In this document: one piece after another, positions 38,801 through 46,572 of the stretch | How the letters are laid out: each line of letters opens with the position of its first letter | Position numbering within the stretch: position 1 is the first letter of the stretch | Origin: Capnocytophaga sp. oral taxon 878 | GTDB lineage: Bacteria > Bacteroidota > Bacteroidia > Flavobacteriales > Flavobacteriaceae | DNA: 64,000 bases | Reading direction: 5' to 3' | Assembly (NCBI RefSeq): GCF_002999135.1 | Contig: NZ_CP027229.1 | Span: 2,765,501 to 2,829,500 of the forward strand | Notes under the pieces: model-generated | Seen by the model: the letters and a program-made list of their open reading frames with translations, nothing else | The model's database searches: none | Told to the model about the DNA's origin: nothing | Made by a program: the position numbers and the translations under genes

Positions 38801-41800
38801 TCCTAACGTAGCATCATATACCTTGTCAATACGTGATGCCAATGGTTGCGAGACTGGTACTACTTTCCGTGTGAATGAAATGATTAAGTTCAAAGCTTCT
38901 CACACTCCAATAGTACCTTGTGGTAATGGTACTGCCGATATTAATGTTACTAATATCACTGGTGGTTCTGGTGCTTATCGTATAAGCTTATATCGTTTGT
39001 CTAGCCAGCCTGATAATACACAGCGTTCTGTTCCTATTATTACTGCTGATAATGTAACAGGTAACTCATATAATGCAAATGGAGCTACTTATACCATTAC
39101 TGCAGGTAACTACCGTATTAATGTGTATGATGCAGCTACCTTTGGTACTTCGGCAGAGTGTGCTCAAACTATGAACTTTACTGTTGCACAACCTCAGATG
39201 CCTACTATTGAGGTACTTTCAATAACAACCCCTTCGTGTGCTAATCAAACAGCTACTGTAAGGGTGAAAGTAACTCCAGCATCCGATGCGCCTTATGTAT
39301 TTGATCTAGTTGATAAAGTAACAACCTCATCAGTAATAGGTTCTCCAGTAGTGAAAACTGATAACTTGAATTACGTTACTTTTGAAGGTGTGCCTTCAGG
39401 ACCTATCTCATTAGGAGGTGCTAAATACATTGTTAAGGCAAAATCAGCTTATGGTTGTGAAGTTACAACAGAAATAGCAGTAATCGCTCCTGATGCAATA
39501 ACTATTAATCCTAACGCCTTAACTAAGGAAGATTACCGTTGTGAACGTGATAGTGGTTATCTCACAGGAGAAACTACTTATCCAAAGCTTGAACTAGATC
39601 TTTCAGGAGTTACGGGTGGTACTTTACCATACTCACGTGTTGAGTTCCGTGAAGTAGGTTCTAATGTAGTTATTAATCAGCAAACAGTAGAAGATAATGT
39701 AAATAAATACACTTACACTCTACCTAACTATTTAACTGCCAATACCAACTACTATGCACGTGTGTACGATGCTAATGGTTGTGAGGCTTCAACAGGGGCA
39801 GTAACAATCTCATCAACTCTTGCAATGAGCAGTCTTACTGCTAGCCAAACACAAGCCCTTACTTGTGTGAATACTGGTGAGATATTTAATGTAACTCTTA
39901 GTAGTACTACGGTATATAATAATGAGCGTATTGAGTATATCATTACTAAAGCAGGTTATTTAAATCCTGCAATACCAAATCAGATACTCAATAGTATGAC
40001 TTATAATAATGTTACCCTTACCGAGACTGGTAACTATGTAATTACAGCTCGTAATCTATCAACAGGTTGTGAAGTAAGTACTAACTATACTGTTCTTGAT
40101 CCTAGTACCTTGCTCCTAGAAGCTAAAGATATTACAAGGGTAACTTGTAAGGGTGGTACAGGTCAGGTAACCCTTGAACTTACTGATACTCGCCTTACTG
40201 ATGGCGACCAAGTGGCTAACGGCTTTAACTATGTAATTTACGATATAGCTACTAATAGTGCTGTAGTAAGTGGTACAACCAATGGTACTCTTACCCCAGG
40301 TAAAACACAGCAAACTCTTAATGCTGGTAAGTATCGTGTTGAGGCTTCCTCACTTATTACAGGTTGTGCCGCCAACACCACCTTTGAGCTTATTGAAGCT
40401 GAGCGCCCAATAACTGTATTTGCACAAGAAACCGCTAGTGTAACTTGTGATAATAACCGTGGTGAGATTCTTGTAACAGTTTCAGGTGGTTGGGCTCCTT
40501 ATAGGGTCGATATCCAAGGCGGTGCTATTACAGGTCAAAAGGATATTAGTATCGATGGTGATAGCACTCTGTTCAAGAACTTAGTATCAACAGGTACACC
40601 AGGAGGTGTGGTTACCTATACGATAACCATTACCGATGCTTGGGGTTGCCAAATTGCTTCAGGTACTACCCAAGTAGGCTTGTTGCATCCCGATACTATT
40701 ACTGGTACCATTACTGTAACCCAGCATGCTACTTGCTTTGGTAGTTCCGATGGTATTATCGAGGCCATACCAAGCACTATCACAGGTGGTTCTGGTAACT
40801 ATTACTATTCATTAATAGATGCCAATTATAATACCCTAACACAACGTGATAACGGTCGTTTCGATAACCTCTTACCAGGTATTTATACCTTCGAGATTAT
40901 GGATACTTGGGGCTGTAATGTAAAAGTTGAACAGCTTGAAGTAGTAGAACCTAAACCTATTACAGTTTCCGAAACTACTTCCAATCTCTTAGTATGTTAC
41001 GGAGGTAATGATGGCTCGTTTGATTTCCATGTGGCAGGAGGCCGTCCTCCTTATACTGTCGAAATAGTTGATAAGTATACCAATATCACTTATCACTATG
41101 AAACCAATGTGTATAGCACTACCCTGATAAATTCACCTAATACCCCACCTACAGGGGCAGGTTATCCAGCAGGTACCTATAAGATAATTATCACCGATAG
41201 TGGTCAAGGCGCAGGTGTAGGTTGTACAATGTCACCATCTTATGAGTTCACTGTTTACTCATCACCAGATCTTGATGCCGAAACCGTTCAGCGTTATAAT
41301 TGTGATAATAATGAGTTCACTACTTATATTGAAGTACGCTTTAAAGATGAAGTTAACTTTAATAATATGACCTATAAGCTCAATGGTAGCAGTGTAGCAC
41401 AAACCTTCTCACGTAATAACGGAGTAAATATTGGTTATATAGACCAAACTCGTTTTGACAGAAGCATCGCTACCCAAACCCTCGAAATAGAGTATACCAG
41501 CGTACACTCTGTAACAGGAATGCTTAAGGTTTGTAACCAAGTACTTACCAAACCAATAAGTATTGAAGAGATTTATCAAATCACAAATATAGTAAAAACA
41601 CCTACTACAGTAGTTAATACCCTACAAGTAGAAGGTGTAGGAGGACGAAAACCTTACCGCTATGAGTTCAACGGAGAGTATTATGACGATAAAAATATCT
41701 ATGAACTCAAGCTTACCGACCCCGACTATACCGATCCAGTAAGTGGAAAAACCTATAAAATAGTAAAAGTAAGAGTCTTTGATAGCGCTAGTGAAAACCC

Positions 41801-42119
41801 TAACCCAGGTAATGGTTGCGTACTCGAAAAGATTTTCTATGAAGAATATTTCGACGTATTCATACCTAACTTCTTTACCCCTAACGGCGATGGCACCTAT
41901 GATACTTGGGCACCTCGTAATGTAGAGAAGTATCCGTTCATCCGAGCTACTATCTTCGACCGATACGGACGCCGCTTAGCAGTACTTAACCAGAAAGAAG
42001 AATGGGACGGTAAATACGAAGGACGCGATATGCCAACAGGAGACTATTGGTACATTGTCGAACTCGGTGATGAGAACGACTCACGTACCTTCCACGGCAA
42101 CTTTACCCTTTATCGTTAG
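29814..42119 (+). CDS. Giant SprB-like surface protein with type B T9SS C-terminal sorting domain
   Basis: 4101 residues. Signal peptide (1-20, MKKFFLTILLVITTIFTALA), Ig-like and SprB-like repeat modules to about 985, an HYR domain (about 990-1073; VITGCPTGTITVN, VTATDNCRV, HTVTYVFEDTSGN), a DUF11-like module (about 1075-1215), a jelly-roll-like module (about 1860-2050; LFKENFGTG to DFAVDDIEIW), then many repeats of the type GGxxPY...AGxYxVxVxDxxGC to about 4000. The end, IPNFFTPNGDGTYDTWAP to FHGNFTLYR (about 4015-4101), is the gliding motility-associated C-terminal domain exported by type IX secretion. Probably a mobile or static surface adhesin. Monocistronic, with strong terminator. Ligand unknown. 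Confidence 0.95.
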   Translation: MKKFFLTILLVITTIFTALAQMPLNLNAFQHQVTKGQCMGDSKLKITLPPGMGSAGTKVQVKLDIPNDPVGRTEPMEIGVSGKDVYEFQGLKVGTYTVTLIEVETNKRSNARTVSVTSNYVPPIFTVFKSYPPSCAGAGDDGRVEFTIQKGAKGPFEVVLKKGSTTVYSNNNLVNPNVNQPFAVTIQGTAAQPITAGNDYTLSVHDKAGGVSSCGDTNYRAFSVNQPELTIDCMEFEIEGDRSTLRVDKNCKFFMSFRLKRKDNVDIYGLESQIKARANTAVLRRYNSAGVLQGTYDITNKYQNQERAGEANAYSFSTKGVVQFEENDIVELTLNLGKTTVVKKFKLDENKVDVLKNRTTETNVPANEGHYIFLHRGGSSAIEATNRSDLNVNPADPCPTPNTKRYLLVNTYFRKVKLPNPDNASDTFNFGYYDWQGFTIADWLSNPSVGTHGFYYEVYQYTGTKQYPGFEAGSYTGGEINDNTKWQLLTPGSDYNWINNNGTLYADLSGRSDGYYKVKFKTKGYSNCYEPVRIAEVKTAHSKIAERFNGIEVDRGAYKGTVTLRKWVAGYHFNYPITVKLDYVDDGGTGTRTYDFQTALPFEPLRKVTYTFPMVKQVWNPDISNDAYRFEFGDIPPGQYDVTITDACGNAATKRINLDTPMQYDKDELKVVQGCQGTSKISYALEATPVGTIQYTAFTLFKKTNAGTWQQVERSRDRTHTFNNLSDGEYKFESTYYYHARIKEIDNPGSATEKVTMITNPLAALGGYSMVPSEDADKLSYDIANRSRITNHVSRVYLTISPTGALQRDVVGTSCSSAGGTGLVAVRVKNPEYINYPLQFVLKRPDGTEVSSSPQFQAASGETGYVFKNVPNGTYVVETIHSCGSYPDNNIIVNSNNYTAPSITYISKSTNPCNGDEVELTFGGSTQLFDIEWFRVETDNTETSLGITQTITDTVKRATRYLVRYNLADTSLCVVNPSGVASITPQFTPDTTPPVITGCPTGTITVNTLVGQCYGVASWGVVTATDNCRVGAWSQTHQSGQHFDVGLHTVTYVFEDTSGNVATCTFNVEVKSNAIDMQMKDDFVDGTNGVITHNLATTESFYYRIKYKNIGQENVTSATMQITLPNHPGVKIGEPDFSGAIETTFRPVVTEKTSNTFTIHIPAQTLRPGQAEREIRIPLQLNGDCDEFGKPCMNILQASYTFSYEGGRPNCIVPKQTKTSSTTIQVSTASCNRSELYCVSDPAITTRLTAIAGFDRYIWYKDGLQQANPLNLNYIDATATGTYRVEKIKECNGTTYTTTEQIQLVDGENITDPIRSQANGGDKCASEDIYVSHIILCNESSRTLKVNFRNSKIEWQQLNNGASPKGQNCPNTTDSDWHTVSTNPSFTVNSTAHYRLRVTNAGGDCVSLFHFDVFNNALSGEVTNYNDIDSYRAGNISIKMATSGIAYKYVIKDNSGTVIPQNGQLSITKNSPIHSFTITNPGNYVIEVTSPSLPQSCKWTYSQEIKRTLKFTAKATAKAWKNCNLRTINFQASGGDPTFSFAIWSIDGVIQKGYTNYSDVQPSDYIVNGIPVGIIGQDRDVQITQPGSYVFLAKDAQNAYALTPAIDILPEDFLGYKINIRDVVCGALPNSGQISVTYNTQQNVKSILYRFDSLGNKVYVDENTTGFFNNLIAAKYELEIRVTMGSSASAVCTYSNPNLEVKSMDSTIRAYAGVAEDISCDTATPTKQYKVIINNVSGGTGKGYEFSANNVNYSTNPVLMVGSTASVVYVRDSNKCVLEIPIQIKPIVPATVTTTAVQYDCEGKGTFTVTTNPTGNYKFQITNADGTLNETRTSNVFTLSPGVYSIYAIYTPANVTGTTPNILFKENFGTGLDTCDSDVIFITCNSNGTALTNNQYMITRQVPTLPIWVSPTPIDASGVTDGRYLAINGGATANDSGVVYKRTINGVVVNQELSVSVNLFNLIPASYIGAINPNLVVRLYNPGNMSQYVEKSLGELQQAGAWVNKKVTFAATQVNYNSVVFEIRNIANDSQEGSDFAVDDIEIWQPTKVCEVRAEGVSVNIENNRKFAARGTAADEKCGQNDGSIFLTVDNPGGNSVEYQLSGTNSWTAVTLSATTITQGVATITGLSAINNATIYIRKPGNANCVTSFNYTIKKPVPLTVTATIQAPVNCQNTFASVRFTAEGGARPYTTFRYSPIGGGTAPASKAAVNNEADFNLEQGTYRIEAVDANGCVASATFVVPNVKPLQIEVVDLEPCFAGGTSGRLQVNVLSGNGEYQFSKDNITYENAATASSTSFAFENLTAGSYTIYVRDGGSCTTQTTYTIENPLRIRTVLHTAKDCTPNSQAEFKITHSGGRVGTRQFLWSNNPTSGFSVAIPTGMSLSTSGNEYTFKTSIEGDYYFKVRYRMDNGDYCEVLSDKQTVKIVAPAFTTTPTVENVNCAGINTGKILLNSSSITGGIPPYSILLFNGITTAQYGVGDIVGLPAGTYTLTIEDSKHCTSEPMPVVITQVPAMVATVTHTNLKCTGSSGGTLLSTITAQVTAGGTAPFTITLRKNGFVDEIRANVQTNDAEQFTNKDIGRYQVLVEDSKGCKYINDFVIASESDNLDVRSTTVVACGGTNGEVAVSVFASSGNTIANGQYIAVYHAGMTMPVGATLPIHTVGGHNWYRMGDVTTTTLSDGTIAQASTYTFTGLAPGVRYTFIVYDTNTGCSFTKEAKIKVPTTSNLEVTITGTKPTTCADNNDGKLNLFLKNWNTAGSINYNVYKYPPSNPVLTNPVDAAGNNLPVGGALPLTGTSSVGENVTIQNIPAGRYFVLFTDPVTLCTMGSEEFTIGKSSSLLTATVTVTKNANCQQPANNGLGKVVVDAAGGTAPYQYYYEVYTPVVLTGNALDNAFNINNHQASRDLPSGTYRVYVRDANGCDKNYQVTVGMDSTPAIASVAVHDACSENADYPISVIFATKGVGQHLYKIDGITNWQNFTVPTSATDNEALLPIRLAPNVASYTLSIRDANGCETGTTFRVNEMIKFKASHTPIVPCGNGTADINVTNITGGSGAYRISLYRLSSQPDNTQRSVPIITADNVTGNSYNANGATYTITAGNYRINVYDAATFGTSAECAQTMNFTVAQPQMPTIEVLSITTPSCANQTATVRVKVTPASDAPYVFDLVDKVTTSSVIGSPVVKTDNLNYVTFEGVPSGPISLGGAKYIVKAKSAYGCEVTTEIAVIAPDAITINPNALTKEDYRCERDSGYLTGETTYPKLELDLSGVTGGTLPYSRVEFREVGSNVVINQQTVEDNVNKYTYTLPNYLTANTNYYARVYDANGCEASTGAVTISSTLAMSSLTASQTQALTCVNTGEIFNVTLSSTTVYNNERIEYIITKAGYLNPAIPNQILNSMTYNNVTLTETGNYVITARNLSTGCEVSTNYTVLDPSTLLLEAKDITRVTCKGGTGQVTLELTDTRLTDGDQVANGFNYVIYDIATNSAVVSGTTNGTLTPGKTQQTLNAGKYRVEASSLITGCAANTTFELIEAERPITVFAQETASVTCDNNRGEILVTVSGGWAPYRVDIQGGAITGQKDISIDGDSTLFKNLVSTGTPGGVVTYTITITDAWGCQIASGTTQVGLLHPDTITGTITVTQHATCFGSSDGIIEAIPSTITGGSGNYYYSLIDANYNTLTQRDNGRFDNLLPGIYTFEIMDTWGCNVKVEQLEVVEPKPITVSETTSNLLVCYGGNDGSFDFHVAGGRPPYTVEIVDKYTNITYHYETNVYSTTLINSPNTPPTGAGYPAGTYKIIITDSGQGAGVGCTMSPSYEFTVYSSPDLDAETVQRYNCDNNEFTTYIEVRFKDEVNFNNMTYKLNGSSVAQTFSRNNGVNIGYIDQTRFDRSIATQTLEIEYTSVHSVTGMLKVCNQVLTKPISIEEIYQITNIVKTPTTVVNTLQVEGVGGRKPYRYEFNGEYYDDKNIYELKLTDPDYTDPVSGKTYKIVKVRVFDSASENPNPGNGCVLEKIFYEEYFDVFIPNFFTPNGDGTYDTWAPRNVEKYPFIRATIFDRYGRRLAVLNQKEEWDGKYEGRDMPTGDYWYIVELGDENDSRTFHGNFTLYR

Positions 42120-42137
42120 AAAATGATTTTGATTAAT

Positions 42138-42173
42138 AAAAGCCAGCTTTCACAATGAAAGCTGGCTTTTTTT
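42138..42173 (+). terminator. Terminator of the giant surface protein gene
   Basis: Perfect 13-bp stem (AAAGCCAGCTTTC / GAAAGCTGGCTTT), 5-nt loop, then a U tract, 19 bp past the stop. Confidence 0.93.
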
Positions 42174-42374
42174 CTTCCCTCAAAAAACCTTTAGTTCCTA
42201 CCTCCTTTCCTAAAAAAATAAAAAAAACTACATCCTTTTATCATTTTCATTGCCAATTTTTCAAAATCACCACCACCCACCCTCTTATCGCTTACCTCTT
42301 ACCTCCTGCCTGATAATCAATATATTACATCTGCAGCATACCCCAAGCACCTACTAGCTATCCCTTAGGCTGAA

Positions 42375-42418
42375 CGAACCTATAACGAAGGATAAACGAA
42401 CTATAAACGAAGGATAAA
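42375..42418 (+). repeat. Dispersed 44-bp iteron element, copy C
   Basis: Units CGAACCTATAA, CGAAGGATAAA, CGAACTATAAA, CGAAGGATAAA. Its downstream flank (AAGTCACTTCACT onward) is shared with copy D. Confidence 0.92.
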
Positions 42419-42616
42419 AGTCACTTCACTGAAAATCAAACGTATAAACGCTAAAACCTTTCTTTGCATAAATCACAACAAAATCACCAAAACCCTACAT
42501 TTTCCTCAAGCACATCCCCTCCCTTAACCCTCATCACAGCCTCAGGGTCGTTACCAAGCAAAAAACCAACCCCACCGAAGCCTTAAATACCCCCACCGTG
42601 AGCGCCAACAAATAAA

Positions 42617-42648
42617 TTTTGTTTTTCAATAAAAACAATGTAACTTTG
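42617..42648 (+). promoter_or_regulatory. Promoter of glyS
   Basis: TTTTG (42617-42621), 19 bp, TAACTTTG (42641-42648); 48 bp before the start. Confidence 0.8.
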
Positions 42649-42696
42649 CACCCCAAATAACTATGAACCATTCAATCATTTAAAAACAAAAAGAAA

Positions 42697-44247
42697 ATGG
42701 CAAATACTGACGATCAATTTAAGAAAGTAATCGCTCACGCTAAAGAATACGGATACATATTTCCATCGAGCGAAATTTATGACGGACTTGGAGCCGTGTA
42801 CGACTACGGACAAAACGGAGTAGAACTCAAAAAAAATATCCGTGAGTACTGGTGGCGCGCAATGGTGCAAATGAATGAAAATATCGTAGGCATCGATGCC
42901 GCTATCTTTATGCACCCTACCACTTGGAAAGCTTCAGGACACGTCGATGCTTTCAACGACCCACTTATCGATAATAAAGACTCTAAAAAACGCTACCGTG
43001 CCGACGTACTTGTTGAAGACTACGTAGCCAAACTCGACGATAAAATTGAAAAAGAAATAGCAAAAGCCCAAAAACGCTTCGGCGGTGCTTTTGATCGTGA
43101 ACAATTCATAACCACCAACCCCCGCGTGTTAGAGTACAAACAGCGCGGCGAAGAAATACTACACCGCTTAGGTAAATCTCTTGAAAAAGAAGACCTCGCC
43201 GATGTAAAAGCCCTTATCGAAGAACTCGAAATAGCCGACCCCGAAACAGGCTCACGTAACTGGACCGATGTGAAACAGTTCAACCTAATGTTCGGTACCA
43301 AAATAGGCGCCTCTGCCGATGCAACTACCGATTTGTACCTACGTCCCGAAACCGCTCAAGGTATATTCGTGAACTTTTTGAACGTACAAAAATCAGGACG
43401 TATGAAAATACCTTTCGGTATCGCCCAAACAGGTAAAGCATTCCGTAATGAAATTGTAGCACGCCAGTTCATCTTCCGTATGCGCGAATTCGAACAGATG
43501 GAAATGCAATTCTTCATCAAGCCAGGCACCCAGCAGCATTGGTATGAATACTGGAAACAAACCCGCCTACAATGGCACCTGTCATTAGGTATGGGTGAGG
43601 AAAATTACCGTTACCACCCACACGAAAAGCTCGCACACTATGCCGATGCAGCTTGCGATATAGAGTTCCGCTTCCCATTCGGCTTTAAAGAGCTCGAAGG
43701 TATCCACTCACGTACCGATTTTGACCTTGGTAACCACGAAAAATATTCAGGTAAGAAAATGCAATACTTTGACCCTGAAGAAAACAAAAGCTATACCCCT
43801 TACGTACTCGAAACCTCTATCGGGCTTGATCGTATGTTCCTTGCCGTATTCTCTAATTCATTGCAAGAAGAAGCCTTAGAAGGCGGAGATACCCGTACCG
43901 TATTGCGCTTGCCATTCGTATTGGCACCTACCAAAGTAGCCATATTGCCATTGCTCAAAAAAGACGGACTGCCAGAATTAGCCGAGCAAATAGTAGATGA
44001 ACTAAAATACGATTTCAATGTAGCTTATGACGAGAAAGATGCCGTAGGTCGTCGTTACCGTCGTCAAGATGCCGTAGGTACACCTTTCTGCGTAACAGTC
44101 GATCATCAATCACTTGAAGATAACACCGTAACCCTACGTCATCGCGATACAATGGAACAAGTACGCATTGCAATCCCCGAGTTGCGTGCAGCTATCGCCA
44201 AAGAAGTAGATATGCGCAACTGGCTACAAAAATTAGATAAGAAATAA
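42697..44247 (+). CDS. glyS: Glycyl-tRNA synthetase (dimeric class II type)
   Basis: 516 residues; charges tRNA-Gly. The single-chain alpha2 type, not the two-subunit type. SSEIYDGLGAVYDYGQNGVE near the start, motif 2 region RNEIVARQFIFRMREFEQME (about 250-270), class II motif 3 around YVLETSIGLDRMFLAVFSN (about 370), and an anticodon-binding domain from about 405 (LAPTKVAILPL). The PAS-domain gene follows after 3 bp and is probably co-transcribed. Confidence 0.97.
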   Translation: MANTDDQFKKVIAHAKEYGYIFPSSEIYDGLGAVYDYGQNGVELKKNIREYWWRAMVQMNENIVGIDAAIFMHPTTWKASGHVDAFNDPLIDNKDSKKRYRADVLVEDYVAKLDDKIEKEIAKAQKRFGGAFDREQFITTNPRVLEYKQRGEEILHRLGKSLEKEDLADVKALIEELEIADPETGSRNWTDVKQFNLMFGTKIGASADATTDLYLRPETAQGIFVNFLNVQKSGRMKIPFGIAQTGKAFRNEIVARQFIFRMREFEQMEMQFFIKPGTQQHWYEYWKQTRLQWHLSLGMGEENYRYHPHEKLAHYADAACDIEFRFPFGFKELEGIHSRTDFDLGNHEKYSGKKMQYFDPEENKSYTPYVLETSIGLDRMFLAVFSNSLQEEALEGGDTRTVLRLPFVLAPTKVAILPLLKKDGLPELAEQIVDELKYDFNVAYDEKDAVGRRYRRQDAVGTPFCVTVDHQSLEDNTVTLRHRDTMEQVRIAIPELRAAIAKEVDMRNWLQKLDKK

Positions 44248-44250
44248 GAA

Positions 44251-44853
44251 ATGACTGAAAATCCAACAATAAAACGCCCAGACCCTATTGATGAGGAAGT
44301 GTTGTGGAACAAAACCACAACCCTGATGAGCCGCACCAATAAGTACGGGCATATAATGGAAACCAATAAGGCATTTCAGGAAGTATCAGGCTATACCGAG
44401 GCTGAGTTGTACAACCAGCCTCATAGCCTTATCCGCCACCCCGATATGCCCAAAGTGGTATTCAAAATACTATGGGAAAACCTTAAGGGGCGCAATAACT
44501 TCCACGCTATTATCAAGAACTTATCAAAAAGCGGAAAATACTACTGGGTAATTACCAATTTCCAGATAATACGCAATGAGCAAGATGAGATTACAGCCTT
44601 TGTATCACATCGCAAGGCACTGCCCAAAGCACTTATAAGTGAGCATATAGCCCCATTGTATGAGCGCCTTTTAAAGATAGAAAAAGCCAATGGGTTGGAA
44701 GTAAGTGAGCGTTATTTTAACGGTTTCTTGGAAGATAGGAAAACTACCTATGATGCTTTCATCCGCCAGCTGCTTAAAGAAAATGCTCAAGAAATTAAAG
44801 CTTTCTATAACAACGAAGATACCGATAGCTTTTTGAATGATTTAATTCAATAA
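44251..44853 (+). CDS. Single PAS-domain protein
   Basis: 200 residues. One Aer-like PAS domain (about 20-125): MSRTNKYGHIMETNKAFQEV, SGYTEAELYNQPHSLIRHPD, GKYYWVITNFQIIRNEQDEI. The remaining 75 residues are helical with no kinase, cyclase or methyl-acceptor output. It may bind flavin or haem as a redox sensor and act through a partner. Its placement 3 bp behind glyS has no obvious functional logic. A terminator-like hairpin follows. Confidence 0.85.
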   Translation: MTENPTIKRPDPIDEEVLWNKTTTLMSRTNKYGHIMETNKAFQEVSGYTEAELYNQPHSLIRHPDMPKVVFKILWENLKGRNNFHAIIKNLSKSGKYYWVITNFQIIRNEQDEITAFVSHRKALPKALISEHIAPLYERLLKIEKANGLEVSERYFNGFLEDRKTTYDAFIRQLLKENAQEIKAFYNNEDTDSFLNDLIQ

Positions 44854-44890
44854 AAAAGTATCAGAAGATATTGAAAAACAAATGAGTTCT

Positions 44891-44922
44891 AAATCGTCAG
44901 ACCCCTCTGGCGATTTAATTTT
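44891..44922 (+). terminator. Terminator of the glyS-PAS unit
   Basis: Stem 44891-44900 with 44907-44916 (AAATCGTCAG / CTGGCGATTT, one wobble pair), 6-nt loop, followed by AATTTTAT. Confidence 0.7.
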
Positions 44923-44938
44923 ATCTAAAAGAATATAA

Positions 44939-45976
44939 ATGAAATACGTTTTACTTTCACTCTTCCTTTTCACCCTTTCTCCTGCTATAGCACAGGTGAA
45001 TGATTCTGTTCCGCAAACTACACTGGATAGTGTTGCCACCTCTTTACAAGGCTCACACCCCTCTGATGCAGATTTATTGAGCAGGCAATACAAAATTAAT
45101 GATAAGCTCACTTATATATACCAAAAGCCGCGCTTTGTAGATATCTTCAATAAGATACCTCGTAACATAGGTAAATCGACGGTGGAGATGGTCTCTAAGC
45201 CTAATTATCCTTACGGATTGGCAGCTATTGGTGCTACTGCGGCACTTGTTCCTGCCGACCCTTGGCTGATAAGAGAAAGTAGAAACTTGGGTGAGAATTT
45301 AGGACTTAATGAGGCGCATACTTACAAGAAGTTGGGCTTTTTAAAGATAGTGCCTGCCGATGTGAATTCGGCGTTTTATTTTGTGGGTAATGGTACCACT
45401 TTTATTTTTATTAGTGGGGGGCTGGCTGCTTATGGGCTTATTACGAATGATTATAGGGCTAAAAGTACCTCGATGCAGCTACTGGAGAGTATTATTGTTT
45501 CGGGGGCATTTGTACAGCCTTTTAAGCGCCTTACAGGGCGTGAGAGTCCTTTTATTACTGCTAATGAAGGGCGTTGGCACAGCCGTTGGACTTTTGCCCC
45601 AAGCTTTAAGGCTTATCAGCAGCATACGCCTTATTATGATGCTATGTTCTCGGGGCATCTTACCACAGCGATGTCGGCACTTACGGTGCTTACTGAAAAC
45701 TATCCCGACTACAAGTGGATTAAGCCGGTAGGTTATACTGCCTTGGGCTTGATGTGCTATGAGATGATGCAAAGCAAGGTGCATTGGGCTTCTGATTATC
45801 CTATTGCTTTATTTGTGGGGTATATTACTGGTAAAACGATTGCTAATAGGCGTATTACTAAAGTGAAAACGGAAGAAGTGAATGCGCTTAGCCCTAAAAA
45901 GTATGATTGGGAACTGAGTACTTCCAATACTTGGGACGGCTATCAGTTAGTAGGGGTAAATATTAGATTTAGATAA
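44939..45976 (+). CDS. PAP2-family membrane phosphatase
   Basis: 345 residues with signal peptide (MKYVLLSLFLFTLSPAIAQ). The PAP2 motifs are present in order: KRLTGRESPF (motif 1), FSGHLTTAMS (motif 2, catalytic His) and SKVHWASDYPIALFVG (motif 3 with the second His and Asp). The C-terminal tail (SPKKYDWELSTSNTWDGYQL) is typical of outer-envelope Bacteroidota members. It would dephosphorylate lipid pyrophosphates or phosphatidic acid-like lipids at the membrane; substrate not determined. Confidence 0.9.
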   Translation: MKYVLLSLFLFTLSPAIAQVNDSVPQTTLDSVATSLQGSHPSDADLLSRQYKINDKLTYIYQKPRFVDIFNKIPRNIGKSTVEMVSKPNYPYGLAAIGATAALVPADPWLIRESRNLGENLGLNEAHTYKKLGFLKIVPADVNSAFYFVGNGTTFIFISGGLAAYGLITNDYRAKSTSMQLLESIIVSGAFVQPFKRLTGRESPFITANEGRWHSRWTFAPSFKAYQQHTPYYDAMFSGHLTTAMSALTVLTENYPDYKWIKPVGYTALGLMCYEMMQSKVHWASDYPIALFVGYITGKTIANRRITKVKTEEVNALSPKKYDWELSTSNTWDGYQLVGVNIRFR

Positions 45977-46001
45977 GAGGTAAGAGATAAGAGATAATAC
46001 T

Positions 46002-46505
46002 ATGGAAGATATTGTTTACCAATTTCTATTTTTTCTAATTATTATAGCTGGAAGTAGTTACATAGGTTTTAGGAAGGCAAAAAAAAATGTTTTAAAAATC
46101 TACTACAGCCAAAGTTCTTTTTATAACAAATACGTTGATTTCAAAAGACCAAAAGATAATTTTCATTTAGTGATTGTTTATACTATTAGTATTATTGTAA
46201 CTTGGGGACTTATGGTTATCTATGATGATGATCATTGGGCTTCTACATTAACAGTCTCTTTTTTCTTATCAATTGTACCTTATTGTTTTTTTACTAATCA
46301 CTTATCTAAACAATATCTTCAGAAACTAATAGTAGAAACTCGCTGCGAAAAGTGTAAACAAACTAATTGTCTTGCTCTCATCAAAAAAGATAGAGCTTTT
46401 AATGAAAAGCATTTTGTAGATGAAACCTATAAATTTACTTGCTTGAACTGTGGCAACACCTATATTTTAAAAAGGCGTTTTGAAACTCATTCTGAAGTTC
46501 TCTAG
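46002..46505 (+). CDS. Membrane protein with C-terminal zinc ribbon
   Basis: 167 residues. N-terminal membrane segment (about 5-23), two more near 55-95 (VIVYTISIIVTWGLMVIY and LTVSFFLSIVPYCFF), then a cytosolic end with two CxxC pairs (CEKCKQTNC and CLNCGN) that look like a zinc ribbon. No family recognised. Preceded by a short purine-rich GGTAAGAGATAAGAG stretch and closed by a shared terminator. Confidence 0.7.
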   Translation: MEDIVYQFLFFLIIIAGSSYIGFRKAKKNVLKIYYSQSSFYNKYVDFKRPKDNFHLVIVYTISIIVTWGLMVIYDDDHWASTLTVSFFLSIVPYCFFTNHLSKQYLQKLIVETRCEKCKQTNCLALIKKDRAFNEKHFVDETYKFTCLNCGNTYILKRRFETHSEVL

Positions 46506-46520
46506 GCTTCTATAACACAA

Positions 46521-46555
46521 AAGGCTGTCCTTGAAAAGTTGGACAGCCTTTCTTA
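46521..46555. terminator. Bidirectional terminator between the zinc-ribbon gene and ric
   Basis: Perfect 10-bp stem (AAGGCTGTCC / GGACAGCCTT), 10-nt loop, A-rich before and T-rich after, between convergent genes. Confidence 0.85.
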
Positions 46556-46572
46556 TTTTTATTTCTTACCTC

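Larger units (their letters stand above)
42120..42696. other. 577-bp gap with repeat element copy C
   Basis: Terminator of the giant gene, then a pyrimidine-rich zone, the iteron core, and the glyS promoter. The segment 42372-42507 matches 47517-47651 in inverse orientation (roughly 85-90% by eye). No gene seen. Confidence 0.7.
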
